Positions 55,674 to 63,876 of a DNA stretch of 64,000 nt are shown here, one piece after another. The number at the start of each line of letters is the position of its first letter. Position 1 is the first letter of the stretch. Under the pieces are notes generated by a model, which made no database searches, was not told the DNA's origin, and saw nothing but the letters and a program-made list of their open reading frames with translations. The DNA is taken from assembly GCF_008124885.1 (NCBI RefSeq), contig NZ_VNHX01000015.1, forward strand, positions 1 to 64,000, read 5' to 3'. The translations under genes were made by a program, and so were the position numbers. Origin of the DNA: Sphingobacterium allocomposti (lineage in GTDB: Bacteria > Bacteroidota > Bacteroidia > Sphingobacteriales > Sphingobacteriaceae).

Positions 55674-56580
55674 TGATCTTGTCAGCCAGCATGTCGGACA
55701 GTTTAAAATAGCTTTCAAATGTCCAGCCGGCGACGTGTGGGCTTAAGAGTACATTATCTCTGGAGATAAGGTCGCCGTACCAAGGCTGCTCCCCAAGCTC
55801 GGGGAATTTTTCTACCGGCAATACATCGAATGCCGCGCCCAGTATTCTGCCGTTGTCCAGGTATTTTAATACTGCCGGAATCTGGGCAATGCCGCCCCGT
55901 GCCCCCATGAGAAAGAAAATCGGTTTTCTGAAATGAAAAAGGTATTCTTCATCGACCATCCCCTTGGTTTCCCGTGTCAGAGGAATGTGAAAGCTGAGTA
56001 CATCAGCCTGGCGGACAACTTCCTCCATCGATACTTCCGACGCATAGCGGTCAGAAAAGCCTGTCTTATACTTGTCGTAAGCGATGACGTTGACATCAAA
56101 TCCCGACAGCTTCTTGGCCATCGCCTGCCCGTTGTGTCCGTACCCTATCAGAGCAACCGTACGACCTTTCAGTTCATAACCGCGGTTTTCCTCTCTATGC
56201 CATGCCCCCCGGCATATTTGTTGATGCCCGCGGTTAAGGTTGTTCATCAGACTAAGGAGCATACCGATCATATGTTCTCCGACGGCATCACGGTTTCCTT
56301 CGTTCGCTGCTAGTAGCTGAATCCCTTTTGAACGGGCATACTCCTCATCAATATTGTCTATCCCTGCTCCTGGGCGGGCGATAAGCTGTAGGTTGGTGGC
56401 TAGATCAATAAAGGATTCGTCGACTTGAAACTTCGAACGGATAAGCAGTCCCCTATATTGTTGAATAACGTTCTCGGCGTCGGCCCTGCTGAAGCCAGGC
56501 CGATAATCGTACGCAATCGAGGCCTGATCTAGCTTTTCTAACAGTATAGGATGTACATCATCTACAATAAGGATATTCAT
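55654..56580 (-). CDS. D-2-hydroxyacid dehydrogenase (phosphoglycerate dehydrogenase-like)
   Basis: 308-residue NAD-dependent enzyme. The substrate-binding N-terminus is followed by the Rossmann loop VALIGYGHNGQAMAKKL, then the catalytic Arg in MGARGGIAQ (canonical NTARGG), the catalytic Glu in VLPVEKFPE and the catalytic His in LSPHVAGWT. RPGAGIDNID is the usual early motif. The substrate may be 3-phosphoglycerate (serine synthesis) or another D-2-hydroxyacid; lack of an ACT domain and the unusual MGARGG make SerA only one option. Shares its last 20 bp with the UbiA-like gene. Confidence 0.88.
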   Translation of the reverse strand: MNILIVDDVHPILLEKLDQASIAYDYRPGFSRADAENVIQQYRGLLIRSKFQVDESFIDLATNLQLIARPGAGIDNIDEEYARSKGIQLLAANEGNRDAVGEHMIGMLLSLMNNLNRGHQQICRGAWHREENRGYELKGRTVALIGYGHNGQAMAKKLSGFDVNVIAYDKYKTGFSDRYASEVSMEEVVRQADVLSFHIPLTRETKGMVDEEYLFHFRKPIFFLMGARGGIAQIPAVLKYLDNGRILGAAFDVLPVEKFPELGEQPWYGDLISRDNVLLSPHVAGWTFESYFKLSDMLADKIITYLGR

Positions 56581-56777
56581 TTTCTTAGCTAAGTTTCACC
56601 CATTGTGCATTATCACGCCACTATTGCCCGACAGCGCCTGTGCTAAGCCTGCCCAGCGCGATTGTGTTTCAATAAAGCACAGCGAGTGGTTTCATATATG
56701 TATAATTATTTATTCTTTACGTATTCCAATGGCATTCATGAGCTCCCTACGCCCGTTATGTTCACCAACGTTTGTAA

Positions 56778-57962
56778 TTAAGGATATTTCATAAAATCGA
56801 CTGATAACAGCTTGTCGAGGTTTTTTTGAGCCAACCTGGCGGGCATGATTTTCATCAACGTGTTCCGGGCGCTGACCAGCAGGCTGTTGTTCCACTGTGC
56901 GACCTCGCCAATCCGCCTGGATGTATCTATAATATATTTTGTACGGAGCAGTCTTCGTCTTTCAAACGAGGAAAATGCTTCCTTGACGCTCTTCTCTAAT
57001 TGCAGTTCGTCCAACAGAACGGCTACATCCTCTAACGCCTGGCAGGCCCCTTGCCCCATGTTCGGTGTCGTGGCGTGCCCAGCGTCGCCAATAAGCAGAA
57101 TGTTGTCATAAGCCAGATGTTTGAGCGGTGCGATATCCACAATATCGCTCCAGATCAGTTCGCTGTCCCCGGTGTGTGCCAAAATAGCTGGAATAGGATC
57201 ATGATACGATTGAAAGTGTCTTATCAGATCACGGACCTTGTAATTCCGATATATAGGATTATCAGGTGTGGCGTTTATACAGGCGTACCAATATATGCGA
57301 TTATGAGTTAAAGGTGTCATCCCGAATCTTCCCGATTTTCCCCAGGTTTCTGTTCCCGTGTTTAATGTTATTCCGGTGCTGTCAATGGTGGCGCGCCAGC
57401 ATGTATATCCTGCATAACGGGGGGTGGACGAAGGTACGAGCTGTTGCCGGAGTGGAGACCTCACACCGTCAGCCACGATTAGAAAACGTGATGTGTGCTG
57501 TGTGCCGTCTTCAAAAAACAAGGTGACACCGTTTGCCTGTTGTTCTAGCCGGATAGCTTTTTTGCCTAATTGGAGCCTCCGGGCGTTGATTTTAGACAGC
57601 AGGAAAAGATGGAGATCCGCACGATGAATAGCGAAATTTCGTTGTTGATACCTCTCCCGCATCGCACGGGTGTCTGGCGCGACTAAAAGCCTTCCTTTAT
57701 GATCTAAAATATGGTAGCTATCCAGATAATACCCCAGCTGTTCTACTTCCGTCCGCAGGCCAAGTAAGTCCAAAGCCCGCATCGCATTGGCTGCCAAGCC
57801 AAATCCCGCACCGATACCCTTCAGTTCCGGTGCCTGCTCAAAAAGCGCAAAGTCCCTATTAATCTGTTGAAGGGCTATGGCCATGGCAAGCCCCGCTACA
57901 CCGCCGCCTACGATGGCAAAGTCACTATCTATCGTTTGGCTGGCCGGCATTGGCAATCTCAT
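56778..57962 (-). CDS. FAD-dependent monooxygenase (class A hydroxylase)
   Basis: 394 residues. The FAD dinucleotide fold starts FAIVGGGVAGLAMAIAL (GxGxxG near residue 18). It continues with the DG motif VADGVRSPLRQQL (about 165) and the GD motif LIGDAGHATTPNMGQGACQALED (about 292), the three signatures of the p-hydroxybenzoate-hydroxylase class. Relatives hydroxylate aromatic or quinone substrates, but the substrate here is unknown. The start at 57962 (or the ATG at 57950) overlaps the end of rsmA by up to 38 bp, suggesting coupling. No long-range pathway neighbours. Confidence 0.88.
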   Translation of the reverse strand: MRLPMPASQTIDSDFAIVGGGVAGLAMAIALQQINRDFALFEQAPELKGIGAGFGLAANAMRALDLLGLRTEVEQLGYYLDSYHILDHKGRLLVAPDTRAMRERYQQRNFAIHRADLHLFLLSKINARRLQLGKKAIRLEQQANGVTLFFEDGTQHTSRFLIVADGVRSPLRQQLVPSSTPRYAGYTCWRATIDSTGITLNTGTETWGKSGRFGMTPLTHNRIYWYACINATPDNPIYRNYKVRDLIRHFQSYHDPIPAILAHTGDSELIWSDIVDIAPLKHLAYDNILLIGDAGHATTPNMGQGACQALEDVAVLLDELQLEKSVKEAFSSFERRRLLRTKYIIDTSRRIGEVAQWNNSLLVSARNTLMKIMPARLAQKNLDKLLSVDFMKYP

Positions 57963-58719
57963 TTGTTAGCATGACAAAATCTTCTACCGACAACCGCTCC
58001 GCGCGAAGTTCGTACAAGGGATTGTCGCTCATCCTGTCCTTCGGGAGGACTGCCGAAAGAGCGTTTCTCAGTGTTTTTCTGCGCTGATTGAAGGCGGTTT
58101 TAACCACTCTCCAGAAGAGCTTTTCGTCGCAGCTCAACTCTTCACGTGCGTTGCGGGTCATCTTAATGACACCTGAGAGGACCTTGGGCGGAGGATTAAA
58201 GGCACCGGCCTTTACTGTAAACAGGTACTGCACATCGTAATAGGCTTGGAGAAATACACTCAGTATGCCGTACTCCTTGGTGCCGGGTTTAGCAACGCAA
58301 CGTTCCGCAACCTCTTTTTGGAACATGCCTGACACTTGCACCACCCGCTGTCGTTCTTCTAGTATTTTGAAGAGTATCTGCGAAGAAATGTTGTAAGGGA
58401 AGTTGCCGATCACAGCAATCTTGTCGCCGAAGTGGAGGGAGAAATCGAGCTGGAGGAAGTCGCCATGTATCAGGCGATGGTCTAACTGCGGGTATCTGTC
58501 CGCGAGGTATGCAATTGATTCATCGTCGACATCAATTAACCAGGTTTCATAAGCCTCCTTCTGCAGGAGAAAATCTGACAGAACGCCCATACCGGGGCCA
58601 ACCTCCAAGACCTGCGTAAACCCAAGACTGGGATCTAAAGACTCTACGATTTTTTGGGCGGCCCCTCTGTCGTTTAAGAAATGTTGACCTAAATGTTTCT
58701 TCGCGCGTACTGTACTCAT
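57925..58719 (-). CDS. rsmA: 16S rRNA dimethyladenosine transferase (RsmA/KsgA)
   Basis: 264 residues. The ATG at 58719 (MSTVRAKKHLGQHFLND) is the usual start; an in-frame extension of 66 codons upstream has no family similarity and crosses the promoter. SAM-binding VLEVGPGMGVLS and the methylation-site NFPYNISSQILFKILEE are both intact, as is the FNPPPKVLSGVIKM segment. It dimethylates A1518/A1519 of 16S rRNA, a step in ribosome assembly. A TATCTTTG -7 box lies about 16 bases upstream. Confidence 0.97.
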   Translation of the reverse strand: MSTVRAKKHLGQHFLNDRGAAQKIVESLDPSLGFTQVLEVGPGMGVLSDFLLQKEAYETWLIDVDDESIAYLADRYPQLDHRLIHGDFLQLDFSLHFGDKIAVIGNFPYNISSQILFKILEERQRVVQVSGMFQKEVAERCVAKPGTKEYGILSVFLQAYYDVQYLFTVKAGAFNPPPKVLSGVIKMTRNAREELSCDEKLFWRVVKTAFNQRRKTLRNALSAVLPKDRMSDNPLYELRAERLSVEDFVMLTNEIANAGQPNDR

Positions 58720-59031
58720 ATCAGACTCTTTGTGCAAAGATAACATTTTTCCCGGTAGGGACTTTCCCCGATGCTTAGTAACCCCCGGTCCTGAATGCCT
58801 CGGCCAGGGCCATTTGCGGCACGAGGACAGCGACGCCACGCATAATGTAAAATCTCCAAAGTGGCGAAAGCAACAGGAACCGTTGGCGGATAGGGGCAGA
58901 CTTGTTTTAATTACCACGGGGTGTTTTTAATTGTTACGGTACGCAGGCGGAAAATATGTTTATTCTCCTTTAAAATGTACGAAGTGGAGCCGATTTTGAG
59001 GTGTGTTCCGTATGACTTAAATACAAAGAAC
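58720..59031. other. Divergent intergenic region upstream of rsmA
   Basis: 312 bases. The rsmA -7 box is at the left end. The rest holds no ORF, hairpin or clear promoter for the rightward small-protein gene; AT-rich stretches around 58908-58935 could carry it. Confidence 0.45.
58735..58742 (-). promoter_or_regulatory. -7 box of the rsmA promoter
   Basis: TATCTTTG on the minus strand, consensus, 16 bases before the ATG; -33 not evident. Confidence 0.6.
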
Positions 59032-59355
59032 ATGAAAAGGTTAACGAACCTCCGAAGCATGATTGCTATAGTAGCAGCTGCTTCCTTAATGCACGTCGGT
59101 GCTTTACACGCACAGGAGAAGCCGGTTAAAAAGCCGCTACCTGCAAAAACAAAACCTGTCGCACCTCCAAGACAAGCGGATCCGCTGCTTCCCGATTCCA
59201 ACGCATTTACGAAGAAAGTGAAAAAGAGTGATACCACGGCCGTCGAAAAACTTACCGGAGAAAAGCACAACGGATTTGATGTTTTCATGGGAGCCGATAA
59301 AAAACGGTTTTACATCGACAAGAAGGGTAATAAGCAGTATTTGCCGGAAAAATAA
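59032..59355 (+). CDS. Small secreted protein of unknown function
   Basis: 107 residues. The ATG at 59032 starts a good signal peptide (MKRLTNLRSMIAIVAAASLMHVGALHAQ); a longer in-frame start at 58921 adds basic residues that would bury it. The mature protein is short and Lys/Pro-rich (KPVKKPLPAKTKPVAPPRQAD) and ends in a compact GFDVFMGADKKRFYIDKKGNKQYLPEK. Aromatic and Lys residues of that end form a possible beta-hairpin. No family recognised; no cysteines. Its end is followed by a 78-bp gap and pdxA. Confidence 0.65.
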   Translation: MKRLTNLRSMIAIVAAASLMHVGALHAQEKPVKKPLPAKTKPVAPPRQADPLLPDSNAFTKKVKKSDTTAVEKLTGEKHNGFDVFMGADKKRFYIDKKGNKQYLPEK

Positions 59356-59406
59356 TTAAAAGAAGCGCCGACGGAGCAGAAAGCTTTATTATTAACCTAA
59401 AATTTG

Positions 59407-59414
59407 TAATTTTG
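59407..59414 (+). promoter_or_regulatory. -7 box of the pdxA promoter
   Basis: TAATTTTG (consensus), 20 bases before the pdxA ATG; TTTA at 59385-59388 is a possible weak -33 with an 18-base spacer. Confidence 0.6.
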
Positions 59415-59433
59415 GTTTAAAGCTTTCATAAAC

Positions 59434-60489
59434 ATGGTCGAAAAACTAAAAATTGGTATTACTATAGGAGACGTAAATGGCATTGGACTAGAGGTTATTA
59501 TCAAATCATTGATGGACAACCGTGTTTTGGAATATTTTACGCCAATCGTCTATGGTAATACCAAAGTTGCATCTTTTCACCGGAAGGCTATCGGTGTTCA
59601 GGACTTCAGCTTTAACGTGATCCATTCGTCGGAACAGGCAAATCCGAAACGGCCGAATATGATCAACTGCTGGCAGGAAGACGTTAAGATCACGTTGGGT
59701 GAGCAAAATGAAATCGGCGGGCGATATGCCTTCTTATCGCTGGAGAAGGCGATGGATGACCTCCAGGCAGGAAAGATAGATGCATTGGTAACAGCACCGA
59801 TCAACAAACATAACATACAACAGGAGGGATTTCAGTTTCCCGGACATACCGAATACCTGCAGGCGAAGACAGCGGCTGAAGACGTGTTGATGTTTATGGT
59901 AGCAGACGACCTGAGGGTGGGCGTTGTCACGGGACATATTCCGGTGAAGGATATAGCCACGGCAATCTCCCAGGACGCCATCGTCCAGAAGCTGCGCATG
60001 ATGCATGAGAGTTTAAAAAAGGACTTTTGGGTACAGAAGCCAAAGATTGCGGTACTCGGCCTTAATCCCCATGCGGGCGACAACGGATTGATTGGAACGG
60101 AGGATGATGAGGTCGTGCGTCCCGCAATTGAAAAGGCAAATGAGGAGGGCGTGTTCTGTTTCGGTCCTTATCCTGCGGACGGCTTTTTCGCCAGCGATGC
60201 GTATACCAAGTTCGATGCTGTCTTAGCGATGTATCACGATCAGGGTTTAATCCCATTCAAACATATTGCTTCCCGCAAAGGCGTCAATTACACTGCGGGA
60301 TTACCTTTTGTGCGCACGTCGCCGGACCACGGTACAGGGTACGATATTGCAGGGAAGGGTATAGCGTCGCACGAATCTTTCCTGGAAGCGATCTTTTTGG
60401 CGGTGCATATTGTTCAGCGGCGTCGCGAACAGGAAGAGTTGTCCAAGAACCCGTTAGCCTTCCGCCGGTTGACGAAAGACCGCGACTAA
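59434..60489 (+). CDS. pdxA: 4-hydroxythreonine-4-phosphate dehydrogenase (PdxA)
   Basis: 351-residue NAD-dependent enzyme of the DXP-dependent vitamin B6 pathway. Metal-binding residues lie in FPGHTEYL, VLGLNPHAGDNGLIG and AMYHDQGLIPFKH, and the C-terminal RTSPDHGTGYDIAGKG is diagnostic. Length is slightly above E. coli PdxA (329). It has its own promoter with a very short leader. No pdxJ in the window. PdxA2-type enzymes for other substrates exist, but the single-gene promoter and conserved motifs fit B6 synthesis. Confidence 0.95.
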   Translation: MVEKLKIGITIGDVNGIGLEVIIKSLMDNRVLEYFTPIVYGNTKVASFHRKAIGVQDFSFNVIHSSEQANPKRPNMINCWQEDVKITLGEQNEIGGRYAFLSLEKAMDDLQAGKIDALVTAPINKHNIQQEGFQFPGHTEYLQAKTAAEDVLMFMVADDLRVGVVTGHIPVKDIATAISQDAIVQKLRMMHESLKKDFWVQKPKIAVLGLNPHAGDNGLIGTEDDEVVRPAIEKANEEGVFCFGPYPADGFFASDAYTKFDAVLAMYHDQGLIPFKHIASRKGVNYTAGLPFVRTSPDHGTGYDIAGKGIASHESFLEAIFLAVHIVQRRREQEELSKNPLAFRRLTKDRD

Positions 60490-60592
60490 GTACGGCGGAT
60501 TCTCCGAGGTCGAATCAAACCCCGGCCGACTACTGGCCCCGTTTCGGCTTTCTGATTGGTAAGGCACCGAACCCTACGATGGGGGATGAAGC

Positions 60593-60624
60593 ATTGTTTA
60601 CATCTGAAATAATCTGTATTTTTG
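60593..60624 (+). promoter_or_regulatory. Promoter of the tRNA nucleotidyltransferase/poly(A) polymerase gene
   Basis: ATTG (60593-60596), 20-base spacer, consensus -7 TATTTTTG (60617-60624). Leader of about 30 nt. Confidence 0.7.
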
Positions 60625-60659
60625 CCCCTTAATAGGTTTTGAGCCTTGAGAAGTATGCT

Positions 60660-62078
60660 ATGCGAGAAAATTTACAACATCCTATTTTTCAGATAATCAG
60701 AGATTTAGCGGACAAAGAAGAGGTTGCATGCTATGTGGTCGGAGGGTTTGTACGCGATAGGATCATGAAACGTCCGTTCAAAAACGACGTCGACATCGTG
60801 GTTATCGGAAGTGGGATTGACTTCGCAAACAAGCTGGGAGAGATATTGCACACCAAGGTAGCCGTTTATAAAAATTTTGGTACAGCGATGCTGTCCTACG
60901 ATAATATCCATATCGAATTCGTTGGTGCCCGGCGCGAATCATATCGCTCGAATTCCCGAAAGCCCATTGTCGAAGATGGTACACTGGAGGATGACCAAAA
61001 CCGGAGGGATTTCACGATAAACGCGATGGCATATGGCTTAAACAGTTCGAATTTCGGCGAACTGGTAGATCCTTTTGGAGGCTTGGACGATATACAGAAT
61101 CGGATTGTCCGTACGCCGCTGGATCCGGATATCACGTTCTCCGACGATCCGCTACGCATGATGCGCGCCATCCGGTTTGCAACTCAGCTAAACTTTAAAA
61201 TCGACATACGGGCTATCCAAGCTATTACCGCCAACGTCGAGCGTATAAAAATTATATCAAAGGAGCGTATTATTGACGAACTCAATAAAATTATCTTATC
61301 GGCAAAACCTTCTATTGGTTTCCGTTATCTTTTTGATACGGGGTTGTTGAAATATATCTTTCCGGCGATGTGTCAGCTACACGGCGTCGAGGTGATCGAC
61401 GGTAAAGGACACAAGGACAACTTTTACCACACGCTGGAGGTGTTGGACAATGTGGCATTGTTGTCGGACGACCTGTGGCTGCGTTGGGCGGCCATCATGC
61501 ACGATATTGCCAAGCCCGCAACAAAGCGTTTTGACAAACGTATTGGATGGACATTCCATGGGCATGAGGACCGCGGAGCGAAAATGGTGCCCAAGCTGTT
61601 CGCAGAGCTGAAACTGCCACTTCACGATAAAATGAAGTTCGTGCAGAAGCTGGTACAGCTGCACCTGCGCCCGATTGTACTGGCACAGGATATCGTAACG
61701 GATTCGGCTGTCAGAAGGTTACTATTCGAAGCGGGAGACGATATTGACGCGTTGATGCTCCTCTGCCACGCTGATGTCACCACCAAAAACGAATATAAAA
61801 AGCGAAAATATCGAGACAATTTCGAATTGGTTAAACAGAAGTTGAAGGATGTCGAAGAACGGGATAAAATCCGGAATTGGCAACCACCGGTATCAGGGGA
61901 AGATATAATGTATGTGTTTGATCTGCAGCCTGGAAGACTCATCGGAAAGATAAAAAATGCGATGCGGGAGGCCATCCTGGAAGGAGAGATCGCCAATACG
62001 CGGGAAGAGGCCCTGGCCTTTGTCATACGCAAGGGAGAGGAGATGGGATTGGAAAGGAAGAGTAAGACAACGCTTTAA
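60660..62078 (+). CDS. HD-domain tRNA nucleotidyltransferase/poly(A) polymerase family protein
   Basis: 472 residues from the ATG at 60660 (MRENLQHPIFQIIRD); a TTG seven codons upstream is in frame but less likely. Class II nucleotidyltransferase head: VGGFVRDRIM followed by DVDIVVIG (metal-binding Asp-x-Asp), RRDFTINAMAYG and the RIVRTPLDPDITFSDDPLRMMRAIRFA stretch. An HD phosphohydrolase domain follows (HDIAKPATKRF, about residues 280-400). This layout covers CCA-adding enzymes and poly(A) polymerases; the tRNA genes here lack encoded CCA, so a CCA-adding enzyme is needed in the cell. The precise activity cannot be told by eye. Confidence 0.88.
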   Translation: MRENLQHPIFQIIRDLADKEEVACYVVGGFVRDRIMKRPFKNDVDIVVIGSGIDFANKLGEILHTKVAVYKNFGTAMLSYDNIHIEFVGARRESYRSNSRKPIVEDGTLEDDQNRRDFTINAMAYGLNSSNFGELVDPFGGLDDIQNRIVRTPLDPDITFSDDPLRMMRAIRFATQLNFKIDIRAIQAITANVERIKIISKERIIDELNKIILSAKPSIGFRYLFDTGLLKYIFPAMCQLHGVEVIDGKGHKDNFYHTLEVLDNVALLSDDLWLRWAAIMHDIAKPATKRFDKRIGWTFHGHEDRGAKMVPKLFAELKLPLHDKMKFVQKLVQLHLRPIVLAQDIVTDSAVRRLLFEAGDDIDALMLLCHADVTTKNEYKKRKYRDNFELVKQKLKDVEERDKIRNWQPPVSGEDIMYVFDLQPGRLIGKIKNAMREAILEGEIANTREEALAFVIRKGEEMGLERKSKTTL

Positions 62079-62139
62079 TTTTTTAAAAAATATTGTAAAT
62101 TTATACTTCTATAGAAACTAAACTATACACATATTAAGA

Positions 62140-62730
62140 ATGGCTATTTACAGATTTCGAGTGACTTTTGAGGATTACGAAGATATATACCGTGAGATCG
62201 ACATGCCTTCCAGAGGTACCTTTTTGGAACTGCACGAGGCTATCCATCGCTCGACCGGATACCGGTCGGACGTTTCGTCCTCGTTTTACGTGAGTAACGA
62301 CCAATGGAAAAAAGGAACCGAAATCGCGTTGTTGCCGACAGAACGGAAGATCAGTGATGGTGTGTTGAAGATGGAAGATATCCGTTTGAGTAAGTTTATA
62401 GATGATCCCCACCAGAAATTCTACTATGTATACAACTTCGACCGGCCGTATGATTTTCACGTTGAGCTTATCAAAATACTAAAGGAAGAAGAAGGTAAGG
62501 AGTATCCGCTGATATCGAAGTCGGTAGGCGAAGCACCTAAAAATATGGGAGCGGCGAATTTTCCATTGTCCAGCGGCGTCGATGATGAGGACGATGAAGA
62601 CGATGTTCCAACGGATGATACGGAATACGGGGTGGACGAAGAGGAAGAATTCGATATGTTTGACGACGAAGAAGAAGAGAGCGACGAAGAAAGCAAACAG
62701 GGATCGAATGGGTTTGAGGACGAATATTAG
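62140..62730 (+). CDS. pRiA4b ORF-3-like acidic protein (IS1096 passenger TnpR-like family)
   Basis: 196 residues. The first 115 match the pRiA4b ORF-3-like fold: YRFRVTFEDYEDIYREIDMPSRGTFLELHEAIHRSTG, then LSKFIDDPHQKFYYVYNFDRPYDFHVELI. The name comes from plasmid and insertion-sequence passengers, but chromosomal copies without a transposon are widespread in Bacteroidota and function is unknown. The last 55 residues are an extremely acidic tail (about two thirds Asp/Glu), as in some chaperones and histone-binding proteins. No transposase or inverted repeats flank it. A TAAATTTA -7-like box lies about 40 bases upstream. Confidence 0.8.
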   Translation: MAIYRFRVTFEDYEDIYREIDMPSRGTFLELHEAIHRSTGYRSDVSSSFYVSNDQWKKGTEIALLPTERKISDGVLKMEDIRLSKFIDDPHQKFYYVYNFDRPYDFHVELIKILKEEEGKEYPLISKSVGEAPKNMGAANFPLSSGVDDEDDEDDVPTDDTEYGVDEEEEFDMFDDEEEESDEESKQGSNGFEDEY

Positions 62731-62912
62731 CAACACCGCGTCGGAAAAAGCCGGACACCGTTGCCACAAGTAAGACACCGTTTTTCCGGTGTTGCAAGGC
62801 AACGATCGTCAGGTAAGGTGTCAGCCGGAAGCATAGCCGTCTGCACGCAGATTGTTGTTGGATCTTCTGATGCTTTTAGGTAACCCTCTTTCTAGCATGT
62901 GTGCGCCCGCAT

Positions 62913-62948
62913 ACAGTGTCATACAACTGCTGGATACTATGACACTGT
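62913..62948 (+). promoter_or_regulatory. Inverted repeat upstream of miaA
   Basis: 11-bp perfect arms ACAGTGTCATA (62913-62923) and TATGACACTGT (62938-62948) around 14 bases, 25 bases before the miaA ATG. Could be an operator or a leader hairpin; there is no T-run, so it is not a terminator. Confidence 0.55.
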
Positions 62949-62972
62949 TACGGACGACTTCTATCTCTTCAT

Positions 62973-63875
62973 ATGGACGCAAAGAAAAAAAAACTGATTG
63001 TTGTAGTAGGGCCAACCGCCGTGGGGAAGACGGCACTAGCCATTGCCTTAGCCAAACATTACCGTACAGAAATCATCTCTGCAGATTCCAGACAATTTTA
63101 TAAAGAGATGTCCATCGGTACAGCGAAACCCGACGCTGCCGAGCTGATAGAAGTCAAACACCATTTTATCGACTCCCATTCCATAGAAGAAGAATATTCG
63201 GCAGGAGACTTTGAGCGGGATGCGTTGCGCCTATTACATACGCTTTTCAAAGAGCACGACCGGGTAATCATGGTGGGAGGATCCGGGCTCTTTATCCGCG
63301 CAGTATGTGAGGGCTTGGACAACCTTCCCAAAGCACCGCCGGCGGTCCGCGAGGCTCTAAACGATACGTTTGCCCGAGAGGGGATTGAGCCGCTGCAGCG
63401 TCGCTTGAGCGAGGTGGATCCTGCCTATTACGGTTCGGCAGATATTCGGAATCCCCAACGGGTAATCCGTGCGTTGGAAGTATTTGAAGCGACAGGCCAG
63501 CCCTTTTCCTCCTTCCGTATAAAGGCGCAATCCGAAAGGCCTTTTGAATCTATAGCTGTCGGACTCAACATGGAGCGGGAGAGACTCTACGAACGCATTA
63601 ACCTACGGGTGGATAAGATGATGGAAGCGGGGCTGTTGGACGAAGTACGGACACTGAAAGACTATCGTGATAAACCGGCCCTACTCACTGTTGGATATGC
63701 GGAGCTTTTTGATTTTTTGGACGGGAAGCATACTTTGAATGAGGCTGTGACTCAGATAAAGCAAAACTCACGGCGTTATGCCAAACGTCAGATAACATGG
63801 TTTAAAAAATACGGTGGAACCACGTGGTTTCAGCCGGACGACATCGAAGGCATCTTAAAGCACATCGAGTCATAA
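62973..63875 (+). CDS. miaA: tRNA dimethylallyltransferase
   Basis: 300 residues. Adds the isopentenyl group to A37 of tRNAs reading UNN codons. P-loop GPTAVGKTALA near residue 14, ISADSRQFYKEMSIGTAKP (catalytic Asp region), IMVGGSGLFIRAV, RNPQRVIRALEVFEATG and the C-terminal QNSRRYAKRQITWFKKYG are all present. Shorter than E. coli MiaA (316) but full domain set. Preceded by an inverted repeat in its leader; followed by simple-repeat sequence to the window end. Confidence 0.96.
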   Translation: MDAKKKKLIVVVGPTAVGKTALAIALAKHYRTEIISADSRQFYKEMSIGTAKPDAAELIEVKHHFIDSHSIEEEYSAGDFERDALRLLHTLFKEHDRVIMVGGSGLFIRAVCEGLDNLPKAPPAVREALNDTFAREGIEPLQRRLSEVDPAYYGSADIRNPQRVIRALEVFEATGQPFSSFRIKAQSERPFESIAVGLNMERERLYERINLRVDKMMEAGLLDEVRTLKDYRDKPALLTVGYAELFDFLDGKHTLNEAVTQIKQNSRRYAKRQITWFKKYGGTTWFQPDDIEGILKHIES

Positions 63876-63876
63876 G

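Noticed and set aside
58720-58917. 66-codon N-terminal extension of RsmA
   Set aside because: Crosses the consensus -7 box and adds sequence unlike any RsmA N-terminus; the start at 58719 matches the family.
62140-62730. Insertion sequence around the pRiA4b-like gene
   Set aside because: The family name recalls IS1096, but there is no transposase, inverted repeat or target duplication nearby.
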